DNA of 64,000 nt from Methanoregula sp. SKADARSKE-2 (lineage in GTDB: Archaea > Halobacteriota > Methanomicrobia > Methanomicrobiales > Methanospirillaceae): positions 620,001 through 684,000 of the forward strand of contig CP121470.1 of the NCBI GenBank assembly GCA_030919125.1, written 5' to 3'. Position 1 is the first letter of the stretch; each line of letters begins with the position of its first letter. The notes under the pieces were generated by a model that saw only the letters and a list, made by a program, of their open reading frames with translations, had not been told where the DNA came from and did no database searches. The translations under genes were made by a program, and so were the position numbers. This document shows, one piece after another, positions 26,543-37,247 of this stretch.

Positions 26543-26901
26543 GCAACCGAATAGCGCGTCCGGTCTTTGAGTTCCTGTTGTTTTCCGGCGTTCCAGCCGG
26601 AGACATCCTGAAGGTACCCGGTAACCCGGCTGACCTGAACGACATCGTGGGAACCGCATTCGGGGCAGACCGGCTTCCCGCAGAGCGGGCAGTAATCGAT
26701 GCCCGAGATGATCTCGTGCGTGCACCGGCAGTGGTCAAGGGGACACATCACCTCGAGGTGTGTCTCGCCGCAGTTGGGGCAGGGGCTCTCCTCAACAATG
26801 AGATGGCAGGTGTGGCACTTGTATTTGCGCTCGCTTTTTGGGATATCGTCGATTTTCTGGTATTTTTTTGCGAGGTTCTGTTGCTCTGCCGTCCAGTCCA
26901 T
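26539..26901 (-). CDS. Stand-alone NrdD-like C-terminal domain (glycyl radical type) with zinc ribbons
   Basis: This 120-residue protein has three Cys-pair ribbons (YKCHTCHLI, SPCPNCGETH, YCPLCGKPVCPECGSHD). It ends in SRVTGYLQDVSGWNAGKQQE. That end matches the C-terminal loop of class III ribonucleotide reductase NrdD, where the radical Gly lies in RVxGYL and is followed by NAGKQxE. A full NrdD is about 700 residues, so this is only the loop domain. It could act as a radical spare part like YfiD does for pyruvate formate-lyase, or have lost the radical role. It is translationally coupled to cbiZ. Class II reductases use adenosylcobalamin, which makes the pairing of interest. Confidence 0.75.
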   Translation of the reverse strand: MDWTAEQQNLAKKYQKIDDIPKSERKYKCHTCHLIVEESPCPNCGETHLEVMCPLDHCRCTHEIISGIDYCPLCGKPVCPECGSHDVVQVSRVTGYLQDVSGWNAGKQQELKDRTRYSVA

Positions 26902-27169
26902 AGTAACTACATTGCACGACTGACTAATAAACTTTTAGACGTTCTCCTCAATCGGATTGACGATTGCGGTACACACAAGCGTGCATAGAGGGATTGTGGC
27001 ATTATGCATGAACGTTTTAGAATGGACAGATCTTTTTGTCCGAAACCGGGAGCACCGGGGTTTTTCTCAGGCGGCGTCACGCAAACCTTCCTTGAGGATA
27101 CCCTGCCGGAACCGTAGGGGAGATCGCGGGAATGAGAAGGGCTGAATTGAAAGATGAGGATCCGGATAT
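26902..27169. other. Gene-free gap upstream of the nrdD-like/cbiZ pair
   Basis: The 268 bp between this pair and the pyrF 3' end hold a small inverted repeat (GGACA ... TGTCC near 27027-27045). I see no open frame of note on either strand. The AT-rich part near 26905-26935 probably contains the promoter of the minus-strand pair. Confidence 0.4.
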
Positions 27170-27814
27170 CTACGATCGCGCTCTCCGGATCCGGGCGAAC
27201 TGTTCCGCCGCGGCTTTTGGATCCTGCGCATCGTAGATGGATCGTCCCACGATGATCCCGTCCACCAGCCCTGCGATAGAATCGGCATCGCCGCCCTGCG
27301 TACCGACACCGGGGGAGAGGATCTTCTTGTTCCCGACAAAACTTCTGAGGAGCTTTACCCTCACCGGGCGCGTAGCTGGGGCGATGATCCCGTCAGCCCC
27401 GCACTCGATCGCGAGGCGGGCGATACGTTCCCCGACACATCCGTGGAAAAAAACTGCGCCGCCCGGGTGACTCATCTCGGCAACGACATAGCATTCCCCG
27501 CCATACCGGAGCGCGGAGTCGACGCAGGCCTGGACCGAGTCCTTCCCGGGGAACCCGTGACAGATGATCCCGGAGAACCCGGCGGCAAAGACCTGCTCGG
27601 CGATAAGTCTGTTCGTGTTCGGGATATCGGCGACCTTGAAGTCGGCGATCAGAGGGAGGCCGATGGCCCTGAGATCTCTTGCAATCGAGAGACCTGCCGA
27701 GAGAATAAGCGGATAACCAAGCTTGATGGCGTCGAGATGCGGTGCGCAGGCCTTCGCGAGGGTGATCGCCTTCCTCTTCTCCATCACGTCAAGCGCGAGG
27801 ATAAGATCAGTCAT
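27170..27814 (-). CDS. pyrF: Orotidine 5'-phosphate decarboxylase
   Basis: This 214-residue enzyme makes UMP from OMP, the last step of pyrimidine synthesis. The active site is complete: LILALDVMEKRKA, AIKLGYPLIL, then DFKVADIPNTNRLI (DxKxxD), GFPGKDSV and the phosphate-binding end SPGVGTQGGDADSI plus IIVGRSIY. Length and motifs are typical of archaeal PyrF. It overlaps the deoxyhypusine-synthase-like gene upstream by 8 bp and is the second gene of that unit. Confidence 0.96.
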   Translation of the reverse strand: MTDLILALDVMEKRKAITLAKACAPHLDAIKLGYPLILSAGLSIARDLRAIGLPLIADFKVADIPNTNRLIAEQVFAAGFSGIICHGFPGKDSVQACVDSALRYGGECYVVAEMSHPGGAVFFHGCVGERIARLAIECGADGIIAPATRPVRVKLLRSFVGNKKILSPGVGTQGGDADSIAGLVDGIIVGRSIYDAQDPKAAAEQFARIRRARS

Positions 27815-28745
27815 GTTGCATCCGCTCCATCACGGCTGCGGCAAGGACCGGGAGGGTGATCGTCGCATCACCATACACGGTGACTGCCTGAGCCTCTTCC
27901 GTGATCTTGCCCCACGACCGGGCTTCGTCCAGCGTTGCTCCCGAGAGACCGCCGAGATCCGGCCGGTCACCGGTCAACTGCACCGCGTAGTTGAACCCGT
28001 TCGGGGTCATGAGCATGCTCTGGAGGATGAAGTTCTTCGGGACCCCGCCCCCCACGAGCATCGCGCCGGCCTTCTTTGTCGTGAAACAGGTCTCCATAAG
28101 TGCCGGCATGTCGGCAAAGGCGTCCACCGTTACCTGGTTCGTCTGCGAGAAGAGCCAGTACTGGAGGCCGATCATCGAGTCCTGCACCGCGGGGCAGTAG
28201 ACCGGGACCTCGTTGTGAGCGGCGGTGTGGAGAATTCCGGATTTGAGATGGCTGCCGATGCGCCGGAGCAGGCCCGAGATGGAGATCCGGCTCTGCGGTT
28301 CGAGTTCCCCAAAGACGCCCTGCATGAACTCCTCGAAGTGTTCGAAGGCCTCGTTGGGGAGATAGACATCGTAGATCCGGTTAATTTCGTCGTGCCGGAG
28401 CTCGATATCATCGCAGAATGCGGTCCCGTGGAAGTGTTTGCACCCGATCGCCTCGATAATGTCGTGGGTGAGGTTTGCCCCGGTTGAGACAAGGATGTCG
28501 ATATGTCCCCCGCTGGCGAGATCGGATACGATACCGCCCATACCGGCCGGCACCATCGCGCCGGCAAGGCCGAAGAACTTCGTTGTCTCCTCATCCTTAA
28601 GCATCCTCTCGTAGATGTTTACCGCACGGTAGAGTGCCCCGCCATTATATGCGCCGGCTTTTCCCATTGCATCGATGAGTTCACCAACCGTCATGGCCGG
28701 CTTCACGTGCAGCTGGGTGACCGGCTCGTCGCATTGTCGTGTCAT
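27807..28745 (-). CDS. Deoxyhypusine synthase family protein
   Basis: This 312-residue protein belongs to the DHS family. NAD-binding and substrate regions are readable: GAMVPAGMGGIVSDLASGG, VSTGANLTHDIIEAIGC, HNEVPVYCPAVQDSMIGLQ and GGGVPKNFILQ, whose Lys corresponds to the catalytic Lys of DHS. True DHS transfers an aminobutyl group from spermidine to aIF5A; some archaeal homologues may act on other substrates, so I name only the family. The ATG at 28745 follows the rule of family length; an open frame extends upstream but is not family-like. It overlaps pyrF by 8 bp. Confidence 0.88.
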   Translation of the reverse strand: MTRQCDEPVTQLHVKPAMTVGELIDAMGKAGAYNGGALYRAVNIYERMLKDEETTKFFGLAGAMVPAGMGGIVSDLASGGHIDILVSTGANLTHDIIEAIGCKHFHGTAFCDDIELRHDEINRIYDVYLPNEAFEHFEEFMQGVFGELEPQSRISISGLLRRIGSHLKSGILHTAAHNEVPVYCPAVQDSMIGLQYWLFSQTNQVTVDAFADMPALMETCFTTKKAGAMLVGGGVPKNFILQSMLMTPNGFNYAVQLTGDRPDLGGLSGATLDEARSWGKITEEAQAVTVYGDATITLPVLAAAVMERMQHD

Positions 28746-28904
28746 TATTCCCCCGGTTGTTGGAACGGTATTGGTGCTGGGGGGAGATAACATTGTAGGG
28801 AATTTCAAATCTCCGGACTTGTGGCGCCATATGGTATCCTGCCGGAGTCGGTAATACCATAATCCGGGGACAACCCGGATGCCCGGCCTAGTAGAGCGAG
28901 ACAC

Positions 28905-30060
28905 TTAAAATTGATGGTAGAGTCGTTTTAGTTTAATCCTTGCACTTTCAGAAGTAAACTGCCAGTCGACCAGTTTCTGGTTATTGTTTCTGGAAGTTTC
29001 CCACTTTTTTGTTTCGTGGATAAGCAATTCCAGATTATCAATCTTCGATCAAGACATTGACGGGATAACGCACTTAATTCAATTTCAGCGATGTTGAGCC
29101 AGCTCCCATGTATGGGGGTGTTATGGATCTCCAGGCGTTTGACAAGAATCGAAGCTTCCTCCGGAGGAAACGCCTCATAAAATGCTCCAATCGTGTGGGT
29201 GTTCAGGTTATCGCAGATAAGAATTATTTTTCTGGCGTTTGGGTAATCAATCTCGAGTAACTCTCTAACTTCGTGAGCCCAATCCACTTTTTTTCTGTGC
29301 TTGCGGGGATTAACTCTCCTCCCTCCTTTCAGGGGTTTTAGTGAAGAGGAATATTGAGGCAGTTCCATTTCGTGTATACTCATAATCATATCGAACGGGA
29401 TACCGGGGAGTCGCTGGCAACGAATCCCGGGAGTCTCCGAGTAACTGGACCGATTTTTCATCCATACAAATCAGAGGAACTTCCGGATCATAAGGTCGGT
29501 GATAGAGTTCCAGGATATCCTCCATGTGAGCAACAAATTCAGCGTTTTGTTGCGGCGGAATAACCCAGCATTGCCGCAGGTGAGGTTTTAACTCGTTTTT
29601 TTAAGACGCGGCCGATCGTTTTTCTTGAAATCGTCTCGACAATTTTTAACTCAACCATTTTGTCTGCGAGGAGGTCAAGGGTCCAATTGGCATATCCTTC
29701 CGGCGGTTGACTGCATGCTATCGTGATAAGCCGGGCTTCTTTTGCTCCATCCAGTTTTCGAGGAATGGGTGGTGATTCCTGGGCTTTTCTCCCGACTGCG
29801 CGAGTTAGTCCTTCTTCGAACTTCTTGCATATATTGAAAACTGTTTGACTATGGCAGTGTAACAGAACGGTTATCTCTTCATCGGTCTTGCCGGATTTAT
29901 TTTTATCTGCATGCAACAGGACATACGCGTGTCGGATTCGATACGCCGGGCCTTTCCCACGCTTGACAATTCCTGTCAGGTGTTTCCTTTCTTGTTGCGT
30001 TAATTCAACGACATACCGCTTCTTCATTGAAACTTTATAGTACGTACTTAAATAAAAGTA
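28905..30060 (-). mobile_element. Decayed IS630-family element
   Basis: Three minus-strand frames together make one IS630 transposase. The N-terminus, from the ATG at 30027 to about 29570, has the paired HTH (DEEITVLLHCHSQTVFNICK and ISRKTIGRVLKKR). The middle, about 29525-29340, has PLICMDEKSVQLLGD (first Asp). The end, about 29340-28930, has KIILICDNLNTH (second Asp) and HGSWLNIAEIELSAL (Glu). All three DDE residues survive, but at least three frameshifts separate the parts, so the element is not self-mobile. The exact ends are not resolved; the flanks are AT-rich, fitting TA target choice. Confidence 0.8.
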
Positions 30061-30082
30061 ATTTCCAATAAAATCTATATAT

Positions 30083-30721
30083 TCAATTGTCGGTAACTAC
30101 TAGGACTTCGCCATAGGGGAGATTGGCTGCAGCATACGTACTTTCCAATAGGGTAATAATATCATCCTTTTCTCCTGAGTTATTAAGGCCATATATGTCA
30201 GAAAATTTGTTTTCGATAGGAATTTGAGCATCAAGGTCTCTATCCAGAGTCCCATTTTTCCATGCAGCTGCCTGATCATGAATAAGCGAGACATCCAATG
30301 TGGTTTTTGCTTTGCCAATAAACTGATACGTCGTTCCATGATCATCGATCACTCTTCCCCACGCTACAACAGACAGATCCATTCCAGAAAAACCTAACAC
30401 TGCGGAATCCTCTAAAGAGTTATCCGATGCGGGATGATTCCTGAAGAAAGATTCTGAAAAAATATCGATTTGATCTTGCGTTATCGGATTGGTGAGATTA
30501 CGGAGAACAAATATCGAATTTTGGTCGATCATTGTAACTTCAGAGGTGTTTCCCGTCACCGGAGTTGCTCCAACTGGAATAAGCAATAGACTCAATCTTA
30601 AGAGGAGGAGAAGATACGATAGAAATATGCGGGTGTAGGAGCTCTTCGATTCGCGCTGGATCCTATCTGGGAATAATGACTTCGAAACGTTGATCGATTT
30701 ATTTTGCTGAACCGGTAACAA
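30083..30721 (-). CDS. Secreted or membrane-anchored protein of unknown function
   Basis: This 212-residue protein has an N-terminal hydrophobic segment (IFLSYLLLLLRLSLLLIPVG) followed by a polar outer domain with several N-x-S/T sites (NTSEVTMIDQNSIFVLRNLT). I do not recognise the family. Codon use is more AT-rich than in the housekeeping genes of this window. It lies between a decayed IS630 element and the end of the broken surface-protein gene, in the same orientation, so this island is probably acquired DNA. Confidence 0.5.
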   Translation of the reverse strand: MLPVQQNKSINVSKSLFPDRIQRESKSSYTRIFLSYLLLLLRLSLLLIPVGATPVTGNTSEVTMIDQNSIFVLRNLTNPITQDQIDIFSESFFRNHPASDNSLEDSAVLGFSGMDLSVVAWGRVIDDHGTTYQFIGKAKTTLDVSLIHDQAAAWKNGTLDRDLDAQIPIENKFSDIYGLNNSGEKDDIITLLESTYAAANLPYGEVLVVTDN

Positions 30722-30762
30722 TTGTTAAGATAGATTAGAGTGAACCATATCGTTGAACATTC

Positions 30763-33700
30763 TTATGCTGCCTCCATTGCATCTTCCCATTCTTTCAAGG
30801 TCACTTTTATTTTGAACGCATAGGTATTCGAATTAATATCATCTCTGTCTTTAGGAATTTCTAAAGAATGCGTGAAAGTTCGTTGTGCACTTGTTGTGGA
30901 CTCTTGATCAAACATATCCACTTTTCCAGGGTCTACCCAATCCACTTCATCAGAAATTGTGAAAGTCTGCCTCTCGGAACCTGAACGGGGGGTATTGGGG
31001 TCTTTTCCATCAATGTGTACATTAATTATCGTGAAATGATTACTCTCTGCAACCCGATCGCTGCGCAGAACACACGTCCCAGCGCAGTGCGTCCATTCTT
31101 CCTTCCAGATAACTTCTGGAGGTGTTGTGACATCATTCAGTTGAATAAGTGAGGTTGCGAGTGTTTTTGCGTTGGAAAGGGCCCCGAGCCCAGGTTTCCA
31201 TCTACAAATTGCCATCTCAGCTACAGGTTCAACAATGCCTCCAATTTGAGATAACGTGGATCCTGTCTCTCTAAGAGGGGTACCCCCCGAATGGGATTTA
31301 TCGGTATCCACATTTGTGTGGAGATGAACCGATTCCGATACCATGACAATGCGGCTGTTTGTGATTTGACGCCACTCCTCTGAAAAACCGACGTCACTTA
31401 GACTATTAGGGATGATAGATTTCCGCCCTAATTGGTGAGAATCCAAGCGCATTTGTTCTTCATACCCATATTTATGCGTCTCATCCCAATCAGGATGAAG
31501 ATTATCCTGAAACATAGCGGGGGCAATGTTAACACGCCACCAGTAGTTTTTGTGTGATACGTATGCACCATAGTATCCTTGAGCATCCCACGAATCTTTC
31601 GCTATTGGATCCTCTGCTCTGTTCGTAGAAACTGTAATGGAATACTGCTGCGTTCCCGCTGCTACACCATTCGCTGTAATGACCGGCACGGTATACAGCG
31701 CCGTCGCATTCACAAAGTATCTCTTATCATCCGTTGGTGTGAAATTTCCGGTCGCGACACAGGTCACTCTACCCGCGCAGACTTCTGTGGGGCCGGTATA
31801 GACCAGCACATCCCCGGTACCTGTATGCTTCCAGATCTGGGGGGTGATAAGTATACCTTCGACCGTTTGGGAGGCCCCGGCCGCAACCGCATAGGTCACT
31901 GTTGAACCCGCCTTGGTAAGTGTGGCATTTGCATTCACCCAGATATCATCATGCCCGGGAATTGCTGCATCATTTGCCCCCATGATGAAACGGCCGATAT
32001 GTCGAAAAATCCCATTCCTTATCAAATATCGGCTTTTGTAGTTCGTGGCGGACCGTACCTCGCGATACCATATGCTGATAGGGTATATAATCAGCGGTGA
32101 AGCCTTTATTGTCAGAACAAAGGTACCTTGTGGCTGCATCTCTGATACCTGCGTCAACATCGTACGTTAAAATGCAGCCCCATGCATGCAGCACAGGTAT
32201 TTTGCCCAAATAAGGGTACCCCCAGCGTTTGATCTCGTTGATATAACTTAGGACTTACGCGGTTGAAGGCAGACTCGAGCAAGAAATATTCATCACAGCA
32301 CTACAAAAATAATCAGATTAGAACGCCGTGGAAGCGATAAAGAGAGAAGAAGCGGATCGATGAATCGAGCGTTTCGACTCGTACCAGCTGGAACCTGTAT
32401 TCAATCGATGGGTTTCGAGGCGAAGAAATGCCAGCAACGAGAGCAGAATATGTCCTTGTTGAACAACCTCTTTTGGGACCCTGGCATCTCTCGATGCCAC
32501 AACCTTGCTTGATGCCACGGTGATCCTCTTCGATATTTCATCCAAGTTCCTTGAAAGTTTTTCTGTCGGTTTCCGATGCATCGAGAATATCGGTAGCCCA
32601 ATGTTCGGGTTCCTTATCAGAGTGAACGATCCTAAATAGCTTGATGAAACCGTATTGTCTCAGATGAACAACTCTTCCTTCGGGAGGAATCTCAATCTCA
32701 GAAACTGAACGGTTGTACGTATTATCAGGATCAACCAACCGGTTGGATTTGAGACGGGTACACCAATGCCACTTCAGCGTGCGGATCAATTTCAGGTTGG
32801 CGATACTCGAATACCACGAATCAAAGATGACACATCCCGGCTGAAACTTTCTTTCTTCGGCTGCTCGTAGCATATCCCGGAAATGATCATTTTTGTTTTT
32901 CCCGTCTTTGTCTGGACAATAGATCCGGAAATCTACCGAAACTATCGCAGAACCATCAGTCCAAATGGTTGAGATTAGGTTGATTCCCTGAACTACCCGA
33001 TGATGCTTCCCACTCCAGTGCCGGGTCACCAGTTCAATCTGATGGGAATACGGTTTGTCGAGGGTACTATCATCGATTACCAATACTCCTTCGTTAGCCC
33101 GGAGCAACCGTTGCGCTTCCTCATGCAGCGCCCCCGTGTGGTGAGGCTGGCTGCCTCTCTAACAAACGCTTGACGGAAGCGTGAGCTATTGATACTGGTT
33201 CAGCGGGAAAACACCGGGATGCCTCTGTACACGAGCAAACCTGATACGTCGATATCAAAAAGTTTACAAAATTGCCGCTCGTGCATTTCGGAGGATTCAC
33301 TCTCGTTCGATCTCCATCCCGGGTTTGTCTAACCCTTGGATGGGCGCTACTAACTCTTAGATCTTTCGGTCAAAACCAAGGGCGTAAGTCCTATAACTTT
33401 TATTAATGGGTAGTTGTGTGGTATAACCCGCTTCTACATCGAACTCTACCGAAACATCATCGATATCATTTGAAACCGAAACCGTCTGATAACTTGCATC
33501 GTTTTCGATGCCATTGACTTTGACGCTGTCATGACCCTTAACCTCGTTAAGTATATCAAAAGTCAAGAATCCTGCGTATCCGCTGGAAACCCGTATACCG
33601 CTCGACAACGCCATGTCAGGGACCGATACCGCAGTCACCATTAATGCGGGCGTGGGTTCTGCTGTTATATTCGGGGTTGGCTCTCCCGTAATGTCTGGGG

Positions 33701-34045
33701 TAGTTGTCAGGGGGACCTCATCAGGTGGTGCAGATGTGTTTCCTCCATCTGTCAACGAAGTGCCAGTCTGCGGGATGCTCTCATTCGCCTCCACACTCCC
33801 CCCCGGTCCGTCCGTTTCTGGGCTGCTGGATGGGGTTGAGCCGCCCGAGGTAGCGAAGGTCTGAACCTGCCCGACACATTCGCCGCATCAGCATCACTGG
33901 TGGGCGGAATAACCGGCTGCAGAACCGCAGACATCCCATCGGGGTCAGTCACTGCCGTATCCCCGGCAAGAACCGGGAGAACGAAAGAGAGGCCAAAAAG
34001 CAGGCACACGAGAGAAAAAACAGAGCAGGGAGGGCGGGAGTGCAT
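30763..34045 (-). pseudogene. Large surface-protein gene, split by an IS and frameshifted twice
   Basis: From the ATG at 34045 a signal peptide (SVFSLVCLLFGLSFVLPVLA) leads a Thr/Pro-rich region, with a frameshift near 33880. The frame carrying EVPLTTTPDITGEPTPNITA then continues to QLPINKSY at 33400. There an IS (32250-33391) splits the codon for Ile. Removing the IS and one 8-bp duplication restores the frame as KSYINEIKRWGYPYLGKIPV. A second frameshift near 31985 leads into GHDDIWVNANATLTKAGSTV and a 400-residue beta-rich outer domain ending EWEDAMEAA. Joining the last part to the same gene is an inference. I see no known enzyme domain; a cell-surface glycoprotein is likely. Confidence 0.65.
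32250..33391 (-). mobile_element. IS701-like insertion sequence with 8-bp target duplication
   Basis: The element is 1,142 bp long. It has terminal inverted repeats GGACTTACGC (32251-32260) and GCGTAAGTCC (33382-33391), flanked by the direct repeat TATAACTT (32242-32249 and 33392-33399). The transposase, on the minus strand, reads GVLVIDDSTLDKPYSHQIEL, HWSGKHHRVVQGINLISTIW, FDSWYSSIANLKLIRTLKW and TRLKSNRLVDPDNTYN in a 189-residue frame. The C-terminal part (ILLSLLAFLRLETHRLNTGS) is in another frame, and the N-terminus is scrambled. It is therefore no longer active. The family is the DDE group often annotated IS701; an ISNCY/ISC1217 label is also possible. Confidence 0.8.
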
Positions 34046-34149
34046 GGTAAAAAATCCGCTGCTCATATGATAAGGATATAGATAAGTGAAAAAATTTTTG
34101 CACTGGAAAACGAGCGGGAACAGAGTGCTCGCACCCAAACCATGACGCT

Positions 34150-34390
34150 CATAATTCTTAATTGAGCACACATAGTAGGATAGTACCGGAAAGGGTGTGC
34201 TTCCCGATCATTCAGCGTGCCAAAATATTCACAAAAGAGCACGAATGTGAGTGGGTCCATCTATCCGGACTAAAATTTTCAGGCAGTCATCATTTTTATA
34301 TCGAGAGCATCCGCTCAAGTACCCTTTTTTTTGAGGGGTGCGAGTTGCTTCAGGTTGAAGCTGAAGACTGTACAGTTCAGTCGGGCGAGA
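34150..34390 (-). repeat. 3'-end remnant of the IS5-type element found whole at 55.6 kb
   Basis: The reverse complement of this stretch matches the end of the element near 56510-56700 over long runs, for example around TTGAGCGGATGCTCTCGA and GACCCACTCACATT. It encodes the same protein end (FNLKQLAPLKKKG against FNRFQLATLKKQG). Everything upstream of the last 30 codons is gone. It lies between the fusA 3' end and the surface-protein gene, where translation genes would normally follow. Confidence 0.75.
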
Positions 34391-34433
34391 AAAAATATAA
34401 AAATGGGACGATTGAAGGAAGATCGGGGTGATC

Positions 34434-36629
34434 TTATACCGCGAGGTAGTCGTTCGGGGTAGGCATCTGTTCTTTGAGGCCCTTCCTCTTCCGAATCCCA
34501 ACAACGACTTCCTTGACCATGTTGTTGGGGACAAGTTCGAAGCCCGCGAACTCGGTATTCCACATCGCACGGCCCTCAGTTGCCGAGCGGATATCGCCTG
34601 CAAACCCGAAGAGCTCAGCGACCGGGGCCTTGCCCGCAACGGTGATGGTGTCGCCCTCGCTGGTCATATCAAAGACCTGGCCGCGCCGGCCCTGGATCTG
34701 GGAGGTCGCCGCGCCCATCTGGTCCATCGGGACGGTGATCTGGATCTTCTGGACCGGCTCAAGGAGAGAGTCGCCTGCAATCAGCATGCCGCCCTTGATG
34801 GCGGCACGAACTGCGGGGATGACCTGTGCGGGACCACGGTGGATTGCATCCTCGTGGAGCTTGACATCGGTGAGGGTCATCTTGAGGTTCTGGACCGGCT
34901 CGTCGGCGAGCGGACCGCCTGCAAGAGCCTCCGAGATGCCGTCGATGACAAGTTCCATCGTCTCGTTGAGGTACTGGATACCCTTGGTCATATCAATGAG
35001 CACGTTCGTGCCCTTGATCATCTTGACGCTCTTGGCTTCGTCCTTTGACATCCCTGCCGTAACCAGTACGTCACGGCGCTCCAGCATCTGCTGGTTCATG
35101 GAGATCTCGCCCTTCTTGATCAGATCGACGATCTCATCGGCCAAGGGTTCGAGGGTGAAGTAGAACCGGTTGTGGCGGTTGGGGGATTTCCCTTCGACAT
35201 TCTCCACCTTACCGGTCACGGTCTCACGATAGACGACGATGGGCTCTGAGGTGACAATCTCGACGCCTTTGTCCCGCTTAATACGCCCGCAGATGATCTC
35301 CAGGTGCAGTTCTCCCATACCGGAGATGAGGTGCTCGCCGGTCTCTTCGTTGATGGTGATGAGCAGTGTCGGGTCTTCCTTGGCCACCTGCCGGAGAACC
35401 TCGACGAGCTTGGGCAGGTCCTTCATGTTCTTTGCCTCGACGGCAACGGTCATGACGGGTTCCGAGTAATGCTTGAGGGATTCGAACGGGGTGATCTCGA
35501 GGAGGTTGGTAACCGTCGAACCGACGAACGCATCCTTGAGCCCGGTGACCGCGGCGATGTTCCCGCCTACAATCTCCTCGACCTCGACACGCTTGGGGCC
35601 CATGAAGATACCGACCTGCTGGAGACGGTTCTCTTTCATGGCAGAACCCATAACATAGAGGGTATCGCCGCGCTTGAGGGAGCCGGAGAAGAGACGGCCG
35701 GTGGCGACTTCGCCCGCGTGGGGATCAAAGGAGATATCGGTAACCATCATTGCAACGGGGCCTTTGGGGTCGCAGTTGATCATCGCCTTGCCTTCCTTGG
35801 TCTCCTTGTCGCCGTGCCAGATGATCGGGATACGGCGTTTCTGTGCGTCAAGGGGGTTGGGGAGCTGGTGAACCACGATATCCAGGAGAACATCCGAGAG
35901 CGGGCTGTTCTTTGCCAAGTATTTCATGTCGCCTGCACGGCACTTGTCGAATACAATCTTGAAGGAGATCCCGCTCTTCTTCATGAAGGGGACGGAGACT
36001 GCCCAGTTGTAAAGCGCTGACCCGAAGGCTACGGTACCTGCACCGGCATCGAGTTTCCAGCCGTTGTTGTAGGCCTCCTCGTTCATGCCCTTGATGAGCT
36101 TGTTGACCTTGTCGATCACTTTGCCGAGCCGGATCTGCATCTCCATCTCATCGACTTTCAGCTCGTTGACGAGCCGGTCGACCTTGTTGATGAAGAGGAC
36201 AGGGCGGACCCCTTCCTTGAGGGCCTGGCGGAGCACGGTCTCAGTCTGGGGCATGGTGCCCTCGACTGCATCAACGAGAACGACTGCACCGTCAACCGCA
36301 CGCATCGCACGGGTGACGTCGCCACCAAAGTCAACGTGACCTGGGGTATCGATCATGTTGATCAAGTAATCCTGGCCTTCGTACTCGTGCACCATCGAGA
36401 CATTCGATGCGTCGATGGTAATGCCACGGGCCTGCTCTTCGGGATCTGAGTCCATGAAGAGCTGCTTTCCGGCGAGCTCCTCAGAGATGATGCCTGCACC
36501 TGAGAGCAGGTTGTCGGAGAGGGTCGTCTTGCCGTGGTCGATGTGTGCCACAATACCGATGTTCCGAATGTGCTTCGGTTCCTTCATGAGCTCAGTTACG
36601 CGCTCGACTGATTTTTTGCCGCGGACCAT
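34434..36629 (-). CDS. fusA: Translation elongation factor aEF-2
   Basis: This 731-residue GTPase moves tRNA and mRNA through the ribosome. G-domain motifs are [17 protein letters not shown] (P-loop, about residues 26-42), the switch [36 protein letters not shown] and [10 protein letters not shown]. Near the C-terminus, [20 protein letters not shown] holds the His that is modified to diphthamide in archaea. The start at the ATG at 36629 gives the standard length; 15 further open codons upstream are not conserved. It is the third gene of the rps12-rps7-fusA unit, 25 bp after rps7. Beyond it come IS debris and a surface protein rather than tuf. Confidence 0.97.
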   Translation of the reverse strand: MVRGKKSVERVTELMKEPKHIRNIGIVAHIDHGKTTLSDNLLSGAGIISEELAGKQLFMDSDPEEQARGITIDASNVSMVHEYEGQDYLINMIDTPGHVDFGGDVTRAMRAVDGAVVLVDAVEGTMPQTETVLRQALKEGVRPVLFINKVDRLVNELKVDEMEMQIRLGKVIDKVNKLIKGMNEEAYNNGWKLDAGAGTVAFGSALYNWAVSVPFMKKSGISFKIVFDKCRAGDMKYLAKNSPLSDVLLDIVVHQLPNPLDAQKRRIPIIWHGDKETKEGKAMINCDPKGPVAMMVTDISFDPHAGEVATGRLFSGSLKRGDTLYVMGSAMKENRLQQVGIFMGPKRVEVEEIVGGNIAAVTGLKDAFVGSTVTNLLEITPFESLKHYSEPVMTVAVEAKNMKDLPKLVEVLRQVAKEDPTLLITINEETGEHLISGMGELHLEIICGRIKRDKGVEIVTSEPIVVYRETVTGKVENVEGKSPNRHNRFYFTLEPLADEIVDLIKKGEISMNQQMLERRDVLVTAGMSKDEAKSVKMIKGTNVLIDMTKGIQYLNETMELVIDGISEALAGGPLADEPVQNLKMTLTDVKLHEDAIHRGPAQVIPAVRAAIKGGMLIAGDSLLEPVQKIQITVPMDQMGAATSQIQGRRGQVFDMTSEGDTITVAGKAPVAELFGFAGDIRSATEGRAMWNTEFAGFELVPNNMVKEVVVGIRKRKGLKEQMPTPNDYLAV

Positions 36630-36654
36630 GAAAATTACCTCAAAAAAGATGTGT

Positions 36655-37242
36655 TTAACGGGCGGATTTTGCAATACGCTCGCGTTCTTCCTTTTTCCCG
36701 ACCGAGTAACACTTCATGTCGCCCTTCGAGGCGGCGATGATCTCATCGGCGAGGACTGCACTTGCACTCTTCTTGCTCGTGCTGGATCCCTTGAGGGTCG
36801 CTTCTGCAAGGAAGCCGATCGCCGTGTCAACCCGGCGCATCGGGGCGGTGTCGACCGACTTCGGGACATTGATGCCGCCGTATTTCAGGCGGACGGTCTC
36901 TTCACGGGGACCAGCGTTGCCGATCGCCTCGACAAGGACCTCGAGTGGGTTCCGCTTTGTCTTCTGGTAGACGATCGCGAATGCATCCCGCACGATCCGG
37001 ATTGCAAGCTGCTTCTTTCCGGTATTATTCTCGGTCTGCATCAGGCGGTTGATCAACCGCTCGACGATCATCATATTGGACTTGCCAAATTCCTGGCGGG
37101 AGAATTTACCGCAGGTGTGGGGGATGATAAGGGCTGCGAGGTTCACGTAGCGCACGAGGCTGGGGTCGGTGACCTTGACTTCATTCGCATCCCAACGGTT
37201 GAACAGGAGCTTCTGACCTGCTGTTGATACTTCTTCTGCCAT
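36655..37242 (-). CDS. rps7: Small ribosomal subunit protein uS7
   Basis: This 195-residue protein binds 16S rRNA and starts assembly of the 30S head. It begins with the archaeal extension ([20 protein letters not shown]). It holds [20 protein letters not shown], the conserved [20 protein letters not shown] and the C-terminal RIGF-like core as [20 protein letters not shown]. It sits 5 bp after rps12 and 25 bp before fusA, the classic archaeal order. Confidence 0.96.
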   Translation of the reverse strand: MAEEVSTAGQKLLFNRWDANEVKVTDPSLVRYVNLAALIIPHTCGKFSRQEFGKSNMMIVERLINRLMQTENNTGKKQLAIRIVRDAFAIVYQKTKRNPLEVLVEAIGNAGPREETVRLKYGGINVPKSVDTAPMRRVDTAIGFLAEATLKGSSTSKKSASAVLADEIIAASKGDMKCYSVGKKEERERIAKSAR

Positions 37243-37247
37243 GCTAA

